64,000 nucleotides of DNA from RI-153 sp963721725. Its GTDB lineage: Bacteria > Chloroflexota > Anaerolineae > Caldilineales > Caldilineaceae. The stretch is taken from assembly GCA_963721725.1 (NCBI GenBank), contig CAVRLX010000003.1:372001-436000 (forward strand). Reading direction: 5' to 3'. This document shows, in pieces, positions 28,946 to 37,740 of the stretch (positions are counted from its first letter, which is position 1; the number at the start of each line of letters is the position of its first letter). A model generated the notes under the pieces. The model did no database searches, had not been told where the DNA came from, and was given only the letters and a program-made list of their open reading frames with translations. A program made the position numbers and the translations under genes.

Positions 28946-31768
28946 ATGGAACGAACCACCCATGAACTGCCCCTGGTTGCCCGCCAGCCCCTGGTTGAGC
29001 GGGTGTTGGATCGACTGCAACGCCCCAACGATGTGCGCGACAGCCCCAAAGACTTCCTTCGCCCTGGCTTTTACGGGCTGGCCGGCGTGGGCAAAAGCCG
29101 CCTGCTGGCTGAAATTGTGGCCGGGGCGCAGACGATTACACCCTATGTGGTGAGCGTGGACTTTGATAGCCCCACGGCCCCCACCACCCCTTTTGATTTT
29201 GTGGATCGAGTAATCACGAATCTGGAGATGATTGAAAAGGAGAGCCGCCAACCCTGGCAGCGGCTGGCTTGGTCGCGCCAGAACCCCTTTCGCGCCTGTC
29301 GCGCCGTGACGAATGCCATTGAGCAGGCGCGGGCGCAATCTAGCCATCAGAGCATTGACGCCCACAACAGCCATATTGAAAATGTCAACATCATTAACGA
29401 CACCGGCCAAAGTCACATCACCGCCGAACTGCGCCGTGCCCTTGATGAAGCGCTGCCCCACCTCTGCCAGAAGCGCACACCCAAGGATCAATATGGTCGC
29501 CCCAACCGCACCCCCCGACCGCTAATCGTGCTGGTGCTGGACACGGTGGAGATGGCGGCGCGCCCGCTGAGTCGCTGGCTGGAAGCCGAACTGGACACGC
29601 TGTGGGCGGGCAACCGTCTGGGCTATCATCTGCTGACCGTGGCTGCCAGTCGCCAGCGTGTGGACCGCTGGACCGAGACCGAACTACCGCCGTTGAGCGA
29701 GGCCGAATCGGTCACCTTTGTGCGCGACTATGTGTTCTACCGCCACGGTCAACAGCCCCTTATCCAGAAAATTCTGACTACCTTCCGCGAGGATACCCCC
29801 ACCCGCCAGAGCCTTGTGCACCTGGGCGACGGCATCCCTCTTTTACTGGGTCTGCTCTGTGACACGGTCATCGAGGCACCTGCCCTGCTTGCCAACCTGG
29901 AAGCTATGCTGCCCAAAGCCCACGAAGAGCGCATCCGCTATGTGGTGGCTCGCTATCTGGAACAGTTGGCCGAAGCCGCCCATCGCCAGAACGACGCCCG
30001 CTTGTGGGAACGCTACCACCTCTTGTTGGCAGCAGCCCTGCCCCGGCGGCTCTCCGGTGTGGCGCTGCTGCGCGCCCTGTTGAGCGATTTGGAGGGTACG
30101 CCCTTTGCCGCGGCGTACCCACTACGACGACCTATGGCAGCGCCTGCGCAGCGAACCTTTTGTGCAGCGCGATGGGAACGGGCTGCACTATCACCAGACT
30201 GTGCGAGCGGGACTGTTGAGCGAGATCAAACAGGATAAACCGCGTTGGAAAATCTTGCATACACGCGCCGCCGCCTGGTTTGATCAACAGGGCAACCGAG
30301 GCGAAGCGCTCTATCACCGTTTGCAGGCCGACCCTGTCGGCGTCTTCGCGGGGATGCGCGCCGCCATTGAAGCCGCCCTGGAGCGGGCCGACTGGCCCGC
30401 TGCCCAATCGCTGATCGGTGCGGCGGCTGAGGTGGATCTGCCCGCAGGCAGCGATCTGTGGCTGACGCTCTACAAAGCCGAACTGGCCCACGGCGAGGGC
30501 AACATGTCACTCTCCACCGAACGGCTGCACAGCCTGCTGGCGCACCCGCTGGACGATGCCCTGACCGAGCGGCTGGCGACCCGGCTGGAAGACTGGTATG
30601 GTTTACAGATCACAACCACAGGGGATGAGACGCCCCCGTCGAAGGCTGCCCCCCATTTTTTCGTGATCTGGTGGGCACGCCTGCGCCACGATCCACGGCG
30701 CGAAGCGTACTGCGTTGCGGGGTCTGGCCGAGACGGCGCTTGCCGCTGGCCCGCTATGCGGAGGCGGAGGCACAGTATCAAGAGGCGCTGGAAGTGTTTC
30801 GGCGCATCGGCGACCAAAGGGGCGAAGCGTATGCGTTGCGGGGTCTGGCCGATACGGCGCTTGCCCTGGACCGCTATGCGGAGGCGGAGGCACAGTATCA
30901 AGAGGCGCTGGAAGTGTTTCGGCGCATCGGCGACCAAAGCGGCGAAGCGTATGCGTTGCGGGGTCTGGCCGAGACGGCGTGTGCCCTGGCCCGCTATGCG
31001 GAGGCGGAGGCACAGTATCAAGAGGCGCTGGAAGTGTTTCGGCGCATCGGCGACCAAAGCGGCGAAGCGTCTGCGTTGCGGGGTCTGGCCGAGACGGCGC
31101 GTGTGACCTGGCCCGCTATGCGGAGGCGGAGGCACAGTATCAAGAGGCGCTGGAAGTGTGTCGGCGCATCGGCGACCAAAGCGGCGAAGCGTCTGCGTTG
31201 CGGGGTCTGGCCGCAGACGGCGCGTTTGCCCTGGCCCGCTATGCGGAGGCGGAGGCACAGTATCAAGAGGCGCTGGAAGTGTTTCGGCGCATCGGCGACC
31301 AAAGGGGCGAAGCGTATGCGTTGCGGGGTCTGGCCGAGACGGCGCGTGACCTGGCCCGCTATGCGGAGGCGGAGGCACAGTATCAAGAGGCGCTGGAAGT
31401 GTTTCGGCGCATCGGCGACCAAAGCGGCGAAGCGTATGCGTTGCTGGGTCTGGCCCAGACGGCGCTTGCCCTGGCCCGCTATGATCAGTGCAAAGAGCAA
31501 ATGGCCGCCTGTGTGCAAATTGTGCGCCCGCTACACATTCCAGCCACAGCTCTCTCCTGGTCTGTCTACCTGGGTTTGCGGCTGGTAGCCGCCGCCGAGG
31601 CGCACCGGGCCGCGGGCAAGTCTGGGCTGGCCGGGCAGGCGTTGGTCGTGGCCCGCCAATGTCACACCTGGGCCGGCGCGTTCGCCGCCGATCCCGATCT
31701 ACCCGAAGCGAGCCGCGACAATGTACAGAGATATCACGCCCTGGGGCGCGCGATCGGATCAATTTTAA
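28946..31768 (+). CDS. STAND-type NTPase with TPR array (frame-disrupted)
   Basis: A predicted cytoplasmic signal-transducing ATPase of about 930 residues. Seen: Walker A GLAGVGKSRLL near residue 50, a probable Walker B 'LIVLVLDTVE', a sensor-like 'LLTVAASRQRVDRW', a winged-helix-like region, then at least six nearly identical 40-residue TPR units (RYAEAEAQYQEALEVFRRIG) and a divergent last one. Between Walker A and B there is a short insert SIDAHNSHIENVNIIND whose pattern recurs in the small downstream protein. Frame changes near 30110, 30700, 30742 and 31103 are joined here. The end is uncertain: a TAA at 31766 just before a hairpin is likely if a further change sits at GATCGGATC (31752). 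Such proteins often sense phage or stress ligands; the effector is not evident. Confidence 0.75.
30752..31480 (+). repeat. ~120-bp tandem repeats encoding TPRs
   Basis: Copies beginning CGCTATGCGGAGGCGG at 30752, 30872, 30992, 31114, 31237 and 31357, with a diverged copy at 31477. Spacing is 120, 120, 122, 123, 120, 120. DNA identity is close to complete, so the array has been homogenised or expanded recently. Confidence 0.92.
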
Positions 31769-31803
31769 AACCAGACAGGTTTCAGAAAACCTGGCTGGTT
31801 TGG
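31768..31803 (+). terminator. Hairpin between STAND gene and small partner
   Basis: Inverted repeat AAACCAGACAGGTTT / AAACCTGGCTGGTTT with a CAG loop. No strong T-run follows, so it may attenuate transcription between the two genes instead of ending it completely. Confidence 0.5.
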
Positions 31804-31825
31804 AAAACAGATGAAAGGGACCACG

Positions 31826-32255
31826 ATGGACTACACACAACTCACCGCACAGGCGATTGCCCTGCTGCTGCCCTATGTAGAAAAGGTCAGCGATGGTGCA
31901 CTGGAACGGGTGGGCGCAGCCTTGACAGAAACGGCAAGACGTCTGCTGGGCAAGTTACACAATCATTTCCGCACGGAGAAAAACGCCGAAGCAGAGCAGA
32001 CTCTGGCCCTGTTTGAGAAAAATCCACAGACATTCAAAGGCGCGGCTGGCGGGGGTGCTGCTGCCGCTGCTCCAGGCCAATCCAGATCGGGCGGCGGAAA
32101 TTGAAGCCCTGCTGGCGCAACCCGCCGTCCAGGAGATTGTGGCGCGTAATGGCAGCGTGGTGAAAGAGATCGAATTTAACCTCACGGGAGGGGGTAGCCA
32201 GCGCATTGAGGCCGACAATAGCACGGTGCATGGCGTTAAGTTCACCAAGCAATAA
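31826..32255 (+). CDS. Small helical protein with C-terminal beta motif, STAND partner
   Basis: About 142 residues after joining one frame change near 32040 (…NPQTFKG / RLAGVLLPLL…). The N-terminal two thirds are helical: MDYTQLTAQAIALLLPYVEKV, a Lys/Glu-rich middle, then 'LLPLLQANPDRAAEIEALLAQP'. The last 40 residues are beta-like: EIEFNLTGGGSQ, then IEADNSTVHGVKFTKQ. I do not recognise a named family, but small two-part proteins of this kind often sit next to predicted conflict NTPases in Chloroflexota and cyanobacteria. The end resembles the insert of the upstream STAND protein (AHNSHIENVNI), which suggests a shared docking element. Start at 31826 has AAAGGGA ahead of it; an ATG at 31811 is possible. 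Confidence 0.6.
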
Positions 32256-32294
32256 AGAGCCGTCAGGTTTTCTGAAAACCTGACGGCTCTTTTC
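32256..32294 (+). terminator. Rho-independent terminator after the small partner gene
   Basis: Strong stem AGAGCCGTCAGGTTTT / AAAACCTGACGGCTCT followed by TTTC, starting immediately after the TAA. Confidence 0.85.
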
Positions 32295-32816
32295 GCTACC
32301 GCCGTCGACCTGTCGTCTGCCGCTGCGTGCCGCTAGCCGCAGGTTGCCCCGAAAGCGAACTGGGTGCGTTCAGATTCGTCCCGGGGTCCACGCCCACGCC
32401 CAGGCGATCCACCAGTTCACCGCCCAGCCAGCTTTTGATTCAACCTGCGCCTCTGTACCCTAGGCCTGGGTTCATGTCCTTTCCTGTGCCGAGATCGCCG
32501 AGGAGATCAGCCGCTCGCTCGATTTCCTCAGTAGCCGCCGCCAGGACATGCCGCCGGCACCAGAGTGATGTTGAAGCCGAAGACGTTGCGATTTTCGGCC
32601 ATATGCCGCGCTTCTTCGCGCGTCTTGGGCATGTTCAATACAAAACGTGAGGGGCTGTTGGTCAAGCGTGCGCCCCACTGGCTCCCACACACTCTGGTCG
32701 TTGCCTGTGAGATTACCCAATACGAGTTTATGCTTCACAGCCCCTGCGCCTAAGCGCACACAGAGTGGCCGCAAGCGACGCGGCAAAAGCCTTAATCGGC
32801 ACTATCCCTACACGTT
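32295..32816. other. Gene-poor region with coding-like remnants
   Basis: No intact gene. On the plus strand 'AEIAEEISRSLDFLSSRR' (about 32490-32545) resembles a segment of PilM/FtsA-like proteins, and on the minus strand an open stretch reads 'NMPKTREEARHMAENRNVFGFNITLVPA' in part. Neither has a start, ribosome site or domain of useful length. It may be a decayed gene. Confidence 0.35.
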
Positions 32817-32845
32817 TTGACAAAGCCAGATCGCTGTGATAGTCT
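32817..32845 (+). promoter_or_regulatory. Sigma-70-like promoter of the SAM riboswitch transcript
   Basis: TTGACA (32817-32822) and TAGTCT (32840-32845) are 17 bases apart, about 50 bases upstream of the riboswitch. Confidence 0.5.
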
Positions 32846-32897
32846 CACTGGCTGTGTGTACCATAGAAACGCATGGCACATGCCCAAACGAAAATAT

Positions 32898-33115
32898 CTC
32901 TTATCCAGAGGGGGGAGGGAGCGGCCCGATGATCCCCCGGCAACCTGCTGGAGTCCCGGTTTTTGGTTGTTACTTTATTCTGTGTGATCGTCTATCTGCC
33001 CAAGTGCGACAGAGAGATGGCAGCACGCTAAAGTAGTCAACAAACCAGTGGGTGCCAAGTCCATCAGATCAACGCGAACGGCTCAACGCGAACGGCGCGA
33101 TCTGAAAGATGAGAG
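32898..33115 (+). promoter_or_regulatory. SAM-I (S-box) riboswitch
   Basis: The consensus elements are present in order: CTCTTATCCAGAG at the 5' side, GGAGGGAGCGGCCCGATGA, CCCGGCAACC, then GGTGCCAAGTCC and finally GAAAGATGAGAG. The first CTCTTATC pairs with GATGAGAG (33108-33115) to close P1. At ~218 bases it is longer than most S-boxes because of an expanded internal arm between the GGCAACC and GGTGCC blocks. It binds S-adenosylmethionine and should switch off transcription at the terminator at 33134. The first gene downstream is mtnA, which matches a methionine-salvage role. Confidence 0.92.
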
Positions 33116-33133
33116 TACACATGGATGCGCTTG

Positions 33134-33166
33134 ACCCTCTCGGATCTAGACGAGAGGGATTTTTAT
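33134..33166 (+). terminator. Riboswitch expression-platform terminator
   Basis: Stem CCCTCTCG (33135-33142) / CGAGAGGG (33151-33158) followed by ATTTTTATTT. Located 20 bases after the aptamer and ~43 bases before mtnA, as expected for SAM-dependent termination. Confidence 0.85.
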
Positions 33167-33208
33167 TTCTTGGTTATTTGGCAGTGAAATTTGCAGTGGG
33201 AGAAGATC

Positions 33209-34295
33209 ATGCGAACCGTCTTTTGGGAAGATGACAAAGTGAAGATGATCGACCAGCGTCTGTTGCCCGGCGAATTTGTGATCGCCGAGTTTGGCACGGT
33301 GGCCGAAGTTGCCCGCAGCATCACCGAAATGTATGTGCGCGGCGCACCGGCGATTGGGGGCACAGGCGGCTTTGGCATGGCGCTGGCGGCGCAGATCAGC
33401 ACTGCCAGCGACCGGGAAACGCTGTTGGCCGAGTTGCGCGCCGCCAAAGAGACGCTGGATGCGTCCCGCCCCACCGCCGTCAACCTGAGTTGGGCCACGA
33501 AACGGCTGCTGGATGTGGCCGAAAACAGCGGCGACGTGGAGAGCATCCGCGTGCGCCCTGCTAGACGAAGCCCAAACTCTGGCCGATGACGATGTGGCGA
33601 TCAACCGGCGCATGGGCTTCAACGGCGCGGCGGTGATCCCCGATGGCGCCAATCTGCTGCACCACTGTAACACCGGCTCGCTGGCAACCGTAGATTTCGG
33701 CACGGCGCTGGGTGTGATCTACGCCTGCCAGGAGCAGGGCAAGACCATCCACGTTTGGGTGGACGAGACCCGGCCCCGCCTGCAAGGGGCGCGCCTCACC
33801 GCCTGGGAACTGATGCGCGCCGAGATGCCCATGCACCTCATCGCGGACAACGCCGCCGGTCATCTGATGCGCACGGGCAAGGTGGATGTGGTGATTTTTG
33901 GGGCGGATCGGGTGGCGGCCAATGGCGACGTTGCCAACAAGATCGGCACATACAAACTGGGCGTGGTGGCGCGAGAAAACGGCATTCCCGTCTATTGTGT
34001 CGCCCCCACCAGCACTGTGGACCTCTCGCTGTCCGATGGCGATCAGATTCCGATTGAGGAGCGCGGGGCCGAGGAAGTGGCGTTGGTGGGCGAAACGCTG
34101 ATCGCGCCCGCAGGCGTGCCCGTCTACAACCCGGCCTTTGACGTGACCCCGCATCGCTACATCACCGGCATTGTCACCGAAGAGGGCATCTGCTATCCGC
34201 CCTTTACGCAGAGCTTGAAAGCCGCCGTGGAGAAGGCAGGGAAGCGGATTGTTGCTGGACGGCAGCATCGACAAGGTGACAAGGTGAAGGGGTGA
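33209..34295 (+). CDS. mtnA: Methylthioribose-1-phosphate isomerase (one frame change)
   Basis: About 362 residues, close to the family's ~345. MtnA isomerises 5-methylthioribose-1-phosphate to 5-methylthioribulose-1-phosphate in the methionine salvage pathway. Seen: 'YVRGAPAIGGTGGFGMALAA' near the N-terminus, the catalytic Cys region HHCNTGSLATVDFGTALGV, 'VWVDETRPRLQGARLTAWEL', and the catalytic Asp region FGADRVAANGDVANKIGT. One frame change near 33558 (CGCGTGCGCCCTGCTAG) splits it; joining gives VR-LLDEAQTLADDDVAINR. The C-terminus reads into a GACAAGGTG repeat (…QGDKVKG). It follows the SAM-I riboswitch and terminator, so expression should rise when SAM is low. No mtnK is in view, so the substrate may come from a phosphorylase. 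Confidence 0.9.
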
Positions 34296-34312
34296 CAAGG
34301 TGATGAATTTCA
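34262..34312 (+). repeat. GACAAGGTG simple repeat at the mtnA 3' end
   Basis: Units GACAAGGTGACAAGGTGAAGGGGTGACAAGG overlap the last codons of mtnA and its stop. The same unit forms the first codons of the GNAT gene (36862-36892), and its complement occurs at 52310-52365. Confidence 0.75.
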
Positions 34313-34388
34313 CGTTTCACGTAACACGCAGCACGAAACACGCACTACGCACTACTCATCTAGACTGTAGCAGTCGAAGGCTTGCCCT

Positions 34389-34982
34389 GTGAACCACTTT
34401 ACCCGCATCTGTGTTTACTGTGGATCAAGCGCAGGCAATCAGCCCGCCTATGTAGCCGGGGCCACGGCGCTGGGCGCGGAACTTGTGCGCCGGGGGATCG
34501 GGCTGGTCTATGGCGGCGGCAGCGCCGGTATGATGGGAAGCGTGGCGCGTGCGGTCCACAATAATGGCGGCGAGGTCATCGGCATCATCCCCGAACCGCT
34601 GACGCCGCGTGAGGTCTCTGGCCCGCCGATTGGCACGCTGGAGATCGTGGATACTATGCACACGCGCAAGGCACGCATGGCCGAGCTGGCCGATGGTTTT
34701 ATCGCCATGCCCGGCGGTTTTGGCACCTTTGAAGAATTGTTCGAGACCATCACTTGGGGACAGTTGGGCATTCACGCCAAGCCCATTGGCCTGTTCAATA
34801 TCGCGGGCTATTACGATCCCCTGTGGCAGATGATCGAACGGGGCATTGACGAAGGTTTCATCCGCCCGCAGTATAAAGATCTGGTTCTCATCGCCGACGA
34901 CGCTGTTACACTGCTGGATCGTATGGCCGCGGACACACCGCCGGATAGCATCATCCAGTGGGTGAGGCCCGAGCAGACGTGA
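34389..34982 (+). CDS. LOG-family protein (TIGR00730)
   Basis: A 197-residue cytoplasmic Rossmann-like protein of the LOG / 'lysine decarboxylase-like' family. Seen: 'ICVYCGSSAGNQPAY' at the start, 'LVYGGGSAGMMG', the Arg in HTRKARM and the signature PGGFGTFEELFE with 'ITWGQLG'. Studied members hydrolyse cytokinin riboside or nucleoside 5'-monophosphates, releasing the base and ribose-5-phosphate. With adenosine kinase two genes downstream, an AMP-like substrate is plausible here, but this is inference. It lies 93 bases after mtnA, with a short palindromic intergenic stretch, and reads in the same direction. A hairpin with a T-run follows, so part of the transcript may end there. Confidence 0.88.
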   Translation: MNHFTRICVYCGSSAGNQPAYVAGATALGAELVRRGIGLVYGGGSAGMMGSVARAVHNNGGEVIGIIPEPLTPREVSGPPIGTLEIVDTMHTRKARMAELADGFIAMPGGFGTFEELFETITWGQLGIHAKPIGLFNIAGYYDPLWQMIERGIDEGFIRPQYKDLVLIADDAVTLLDRMAADTPPDSIIQWVRPEQT

Positions 34983-35001
34983 GATACAGGCATAGAGAAG
35001 C

Positions 35002-35088
35002 TGTAGGGGCATGAGGTGGGGCGGGCTGACTGCTTCATTTCTACTGAGACAAAGTTTCCCGCCCCACCTCATGCCTCTACGATTTTTT
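35002..35088 (+). terminator. Long inverted repeat and T-run after the LOG gene
   Basis: GTAGGGGCATGAGGTGGGGCGGG (35003-35025, shown by its ends) pairs with 35058-35080 nearly base for base, followed by GATTTTTTG. The stem of over 20 bp is much longer than an ordinary terminator and may be a mobile palindrome used as one. Confidence 0.7.
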
Positions 35089-35130
35089 GATTTCATTCCA
35101 GACTTACATCAGATCTCAAGAGGAGAATCA

Positions 35131-35742
35131 ATGGATCGCCCAAAGCTGCTCAGAGAGCCAGACGCGCTAGAACGTCGTCTGTCGCAGATCGATGAAGCCC
35201 ATATTGCTCCGTTGTCAAAATTCGTCCGCCGCCTTCGCGAAAAAATTGGGCCTGATGCCGCAATTCCTTACATTGATCCGTGGGATGGAGGCGTTGATGC
35301 AGAAGTTTTATTTTTGCTTGAAGCCCCGGGGCCGAAGGCAAGAAATTCTGGGTTTGTTTCGATGAACAATCCTGATGAATCGGCAAAGAATTTTTTTGAA
35401 ATTAGCCGGGAAGCCGGAATAGATCGTAAACGCACAGTTGCCTGGAACACGGTTCCTTGGTATATCGGATCGGGAAGAAAGATACGTCCAGCGAATTCTG
35501 CCGATATTACGGCGGGGATAAAGTCTCTAGCTGAGCTGATTCAGCTTTTACCAAAGCTGCGCGCCATAGTCTTGGTCGGAGGCAAAGCTCATAAGGTTGA
35601 AGGATACGTTCGGGATATTGCGCCCCATCTGAAAGTTTTTAAAAGCCCGCACCCAAGTCCTATGTTTGTGAATCGCAAGCCGGAAAATCGTGACATATTG
35701 CTTAACAGTTGGCGAGATGTTCAAACGTTTCTAGCGGGGTAG
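35131..35742 (+). CDS. Uracil-DNA glycosylase superfamily protein
   Basis: A 203-residue protein with the three segments expected of the UDG fold: 'VLFLLEAPGPKARNSGF' (the GExPG-like active-site loop, here LEAPG), a central NTVPWY, and SPHPSPMFVN, the H-P-S-P leucine-loop motif. Superfamily members remove uracil from DNA, or cross-link to it. It lacks the [4Fe-4S] cysteine set of family 4, so it is closer to the general 'uracil-DNA glycosylase family protein' group. The Asp seen in classical UDG is not evident in the first motif, so activity is uncertain. AGAGGAG precedes the start at 35131. Codon use is more AT-rich than in its neighbours (many AAA, TTT, ATT), which suggests recent acquisition into the SAM cluster. 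Confidence 0.75.
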   Translation: MDRPKLLREPDALERRLSQIDEAHIAPLSKFVRRLREKIGPDAAIPYIDPWDGGVDAEVLFLLEAPGPKARNSGFVSMNNPDESAKNFFEISREAGIDRKRTVAWNTVPWYIGSGRKIRPANSADITAGIKSLAELIQLLPKLRAIVLVGGKAHKVEGYVRDIAPHLKVFKSPHPSPMFVNRKPENRDILLNSWRDVQTFLAG

Positions 35743-35773
35743 TGGATTTGTGGCCGAACAACACGTTGCGGTG

Positions 35774-35868
35774 ACGTTCGTATTGCGTATTGTTCCGTTA
35801 ACCACAAGGACTCATGGCTTGAGAACAGTTCGTCCACCTAGCCTTACGGAATACGCAGTACGAACTCG
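35774..35868. repeat. Imperfect palindromic intergenic repeat, family C
   Basis: GTTCGTATTGCGTATTGTTCCG (35776-35797) pairs imperfectly with CGGAATACGCAGTACGAAC near 35848-35866. Related TACGCACTAC-type arms are found at 34345-34362, 37641-37680 and 48420-48478. Confidence 0.55.
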
Positions 35869-35904
35869 CCAAATCAGTTAAAAACCATTCATTGAGGATC
35901 ATTC

Positions 35905-36864
35905 ATGTCCATTATTGTCACCGGCTCGATTGCCTACGATTATTTAATGAATTACCCAGGCAGGTTTACCGAACACATTCTGCCCGAAAAACTCCAAAGT
36001 CTGAGCGTTAGCTTTCTCGTCGATTCCATGGTGCGCCAGCGCGGCGGCGTGGCGGCCAACATTGCCTATTCCATGAAACTGCTGGGCGGCGATCCGGTGA
36101 TCCTGGGCACGGTGGGGCAGGACTTTGGCGACTATCGGCGCTGGCTAGAAGAACAGGGGCTGCGCACGGATCAGATTATCGAGATTCCCGATGATTTCAC
36201 CGCCAGCTTTTTTGTAAGCACAGATCTGGATCAGAACCAGATCGCCAATTTCTACACCGGCGCCATGGCCCATGCTCGCAACGTCTCGCTGGAAGATCGC
36301 GCCATTGCCGATGCCGAACTGGTGATCATCAGCCCCAACGATCCCCAGGCCATGCTCAATTATGCCAACGAATGCCGCAATTTGGGCATCCCCTTTGCCT
36401 ATGATCCCAGCCAGCAGATCGCCCGGCTCAGCGGCGAGGAACTGCGTCAGAGCATCCCCGGCGCGGCCTTTCTCATGGTCAACGACTATGAGGCCGCGGT
36501 GACCCAGGAGAAGACCGGCTGGGATCTCGACCAGATCCGCAACCAAGTGGAGACGTTGGTGATCACCGAGGGCAAGAGCGGCAGCACAATCTATCGCGGC
36601 GGCGAGGTGATCCGCGTGCCGGTGGCGACGCCGCTACACATTGCCGAGCCAACCGGCGCTGGCGATGGCTATCGCGGCGGCTTCTTTGCAGCCTGGAGCG
36701 TGGGCCTGCCCCTGGATGTATGCGGGCGCGTGGGCGCGCTGTGCAGCACCTACATTTTGGAGCAGGTGGGGACGACCAATCACCGCTTTACCCTGGCCGA
36801 GTTTGGCAAGCGCTATGAAGAGAATTTCGGCGTGGAGCGGGAATTGTACCGGCTGAAGAGATGA
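35905..36864 (+). CDS. PfkB-family kinase, probable adenosine kinase
   Basis: A 319-residue cytoplasmic sugar/nucleoside kinase of the PfkB (ribokinase) family. Seen: 'IVTGSIAYDYLMNYPG' at the N-terminus, the substrate-binding GGVAANIAYSMKLLGG with 'VGQDFGDY', and the ATP/catalytic motif EPTGAGDGYRGGFFAAW containing the catalytic Asp. The form with DFTASFF and the position upstream of ahcY fit adenosine kinase, which removes the adenosine made by SAH hydrolysis and so pulls that reaction forward. A different ribonucleoside or sugar cannot be excluded. GAGGATC precedes the start. The stop overlaps the GNAT start (ATGA), so the two are translationally coupled. Confidence 0.85.
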   Translation: MSIIVTGSIAYDYLMNYPGRFTEHILPEKLQSLSVSFLVDSMVRQRGGVAANIAYSMKLLGGDPVILGTVGQDFGDYRRWLEEQGLRTDQIIEIPDDFTASFFVSTDLDQNQIANFYTGAMAHARNVSLEDRAIADAELVIISPNDPQAMLNYANECRNLGIPFAYDPSQQIARLSGEELRQSIPGAAFLMVNDYEAAVTQEKTGWDLDQIRNQVETLVITEGKSGSTIYRGGEVIRVPVATPLHIAEPTGAGDGYRGGFFAAWSVGLPLDVCGRVGALCSTYILEQVGTTNHRFTLAEFGKRYEENFGVERELYRLKR

Positions 36865-37652
36865 CAGGGTGGCAAGGTGACAAGGTGAAAGGGAATGCTC
36901 AATCTGTACGCTCCATCCTCACTGCCGATCCGATCTGGGCGGCCTATGCCATTGCCGATCTGCAACCGGCCTTTGCGCCGCACTGTCGTTGGCTGGTGGA
37001 TGAAGAGGGGCTGGTGCTGCTCTTTGACGGGTTGACACCCACAGTGCTGATGAGCGTGGGATCACCGACGGCGCTGGCAACAGTGCTGACTGAGGCCGCC
37101 GAACCCTTGCCGGATCAGGTATACCTGAGTATCCGCGAGGAACACGAGGCCGTGATCGGGCAGTTTTACGACAATAGCGCCGATCGGCGGTTAATGGTGC
37201 GCATGGCGTTGCCCGCCGTGGTGACTCTGCCGCCCACCGATCCTGACGCAGTGCGGCTTACAGTTGACGATGCGCCCCGTTTGCGCCAACTTTACACCCA
37301 CGGCGGGCCGTTCACGCCAGACGCCTTTGACCCGTATCAGTTGGACGGTGGCATCTTCTTTGGCCTTGCCGATGAAACTGGCGCACTCGCCGCCGTTGGT
37401 GGCACGCACATTGTCAACCGGGGCGAGGGCGTCGCAGCGATTGGCAACATCTACACCCGGCCCGACTGTCGCGGGCGTGGCTATGCCCGACGCATCACCG
37501 CGGCGATTGTCAACGCAGCCCAGGCTGATGGCATCACTAATCTGGTCCTCAACGTGGACACGCGCAATCATGTGGCCCGTTCGCTTTATGAAAGTTTGGG
37601 GTTTGTTGTGCATTGTTCGTTTGTTGAAGGGGTGGCAGAACGTAATGCGTAA
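36861..37652 (+). CDS. GNAT-family N-acetyltransferase
   Basis: A 263-residue protein. The C-terminal ~120 residues form an acetyltransferase domain: 'GGIFFGLADETGALAAVGGTHI', then the acetyl-CoA motif IYTRPDCRGRGYARRITAAI and 'LNVDTRNHVARSLYESLGF'. The N-terminal half is a second, degenerate GNAT-like region, as in two-domain FR47-like proteins. Substrate unknown. It overlaps the kinase gene by four bases. Residues 3-11 (GWQGDKVKG) are encoded by a GACAAGGTG repeat, the same repeat that forms the C-terminus of mtnA, and the stop codon lies in another repeat (GTAATGCGTAATGCG). Both ends therefore seem to have been reshaped by repeats. Confidence 0.82.
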   Translation: MTGWQGDKVKGNAQSVRSILTADPIWAAYAIADLQPAFAPHCRWLVDEEGLVLLFDGLTPTVLMSVGSPTALATVLTEAAEPLPDQVYLSIREEHEAVIGQFYDNSADRRLMVRMALPAVVTLPPTDPDAVRLTVDDAPRLRQLYTHGGPFTPDAFDPYQLDGGIFFGLADETGALAAVGGTHIVNRGEGVAAIGNIYTRPDCRGRGYARRITAAIVNAAQADGITNLVLNVDTRNHVARSLYESLGFVVHCSFVEGVAERNA

Positions 37653-37680
37653 TGCGTAAAAATACGGATCACGCATTACA
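37641..37680. repeat. Short palindromic repeat at the GNAT stop, family C
   Basis: CGTAATGCGTAATGCGTA followed by ACGCATTAC. It contains the GNAT stop codon. Confidence 0.55.
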
Positions 37681-37740
37681 TCCTATAAACACCCAGCATG
37701 TAACATTTGTTTTTCTTTTTCTTTCACAGGAGTCTTTTCC

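Noticed and set aside
30470..31840. Minus-strand 456-codon open frame with repeated 'RRCAETLPAPLDTVPPPPH' units
   Set aside because: It is the complement of the TPR DNA repeats; the plus strand encodes canonical TPRs after an NTPase.
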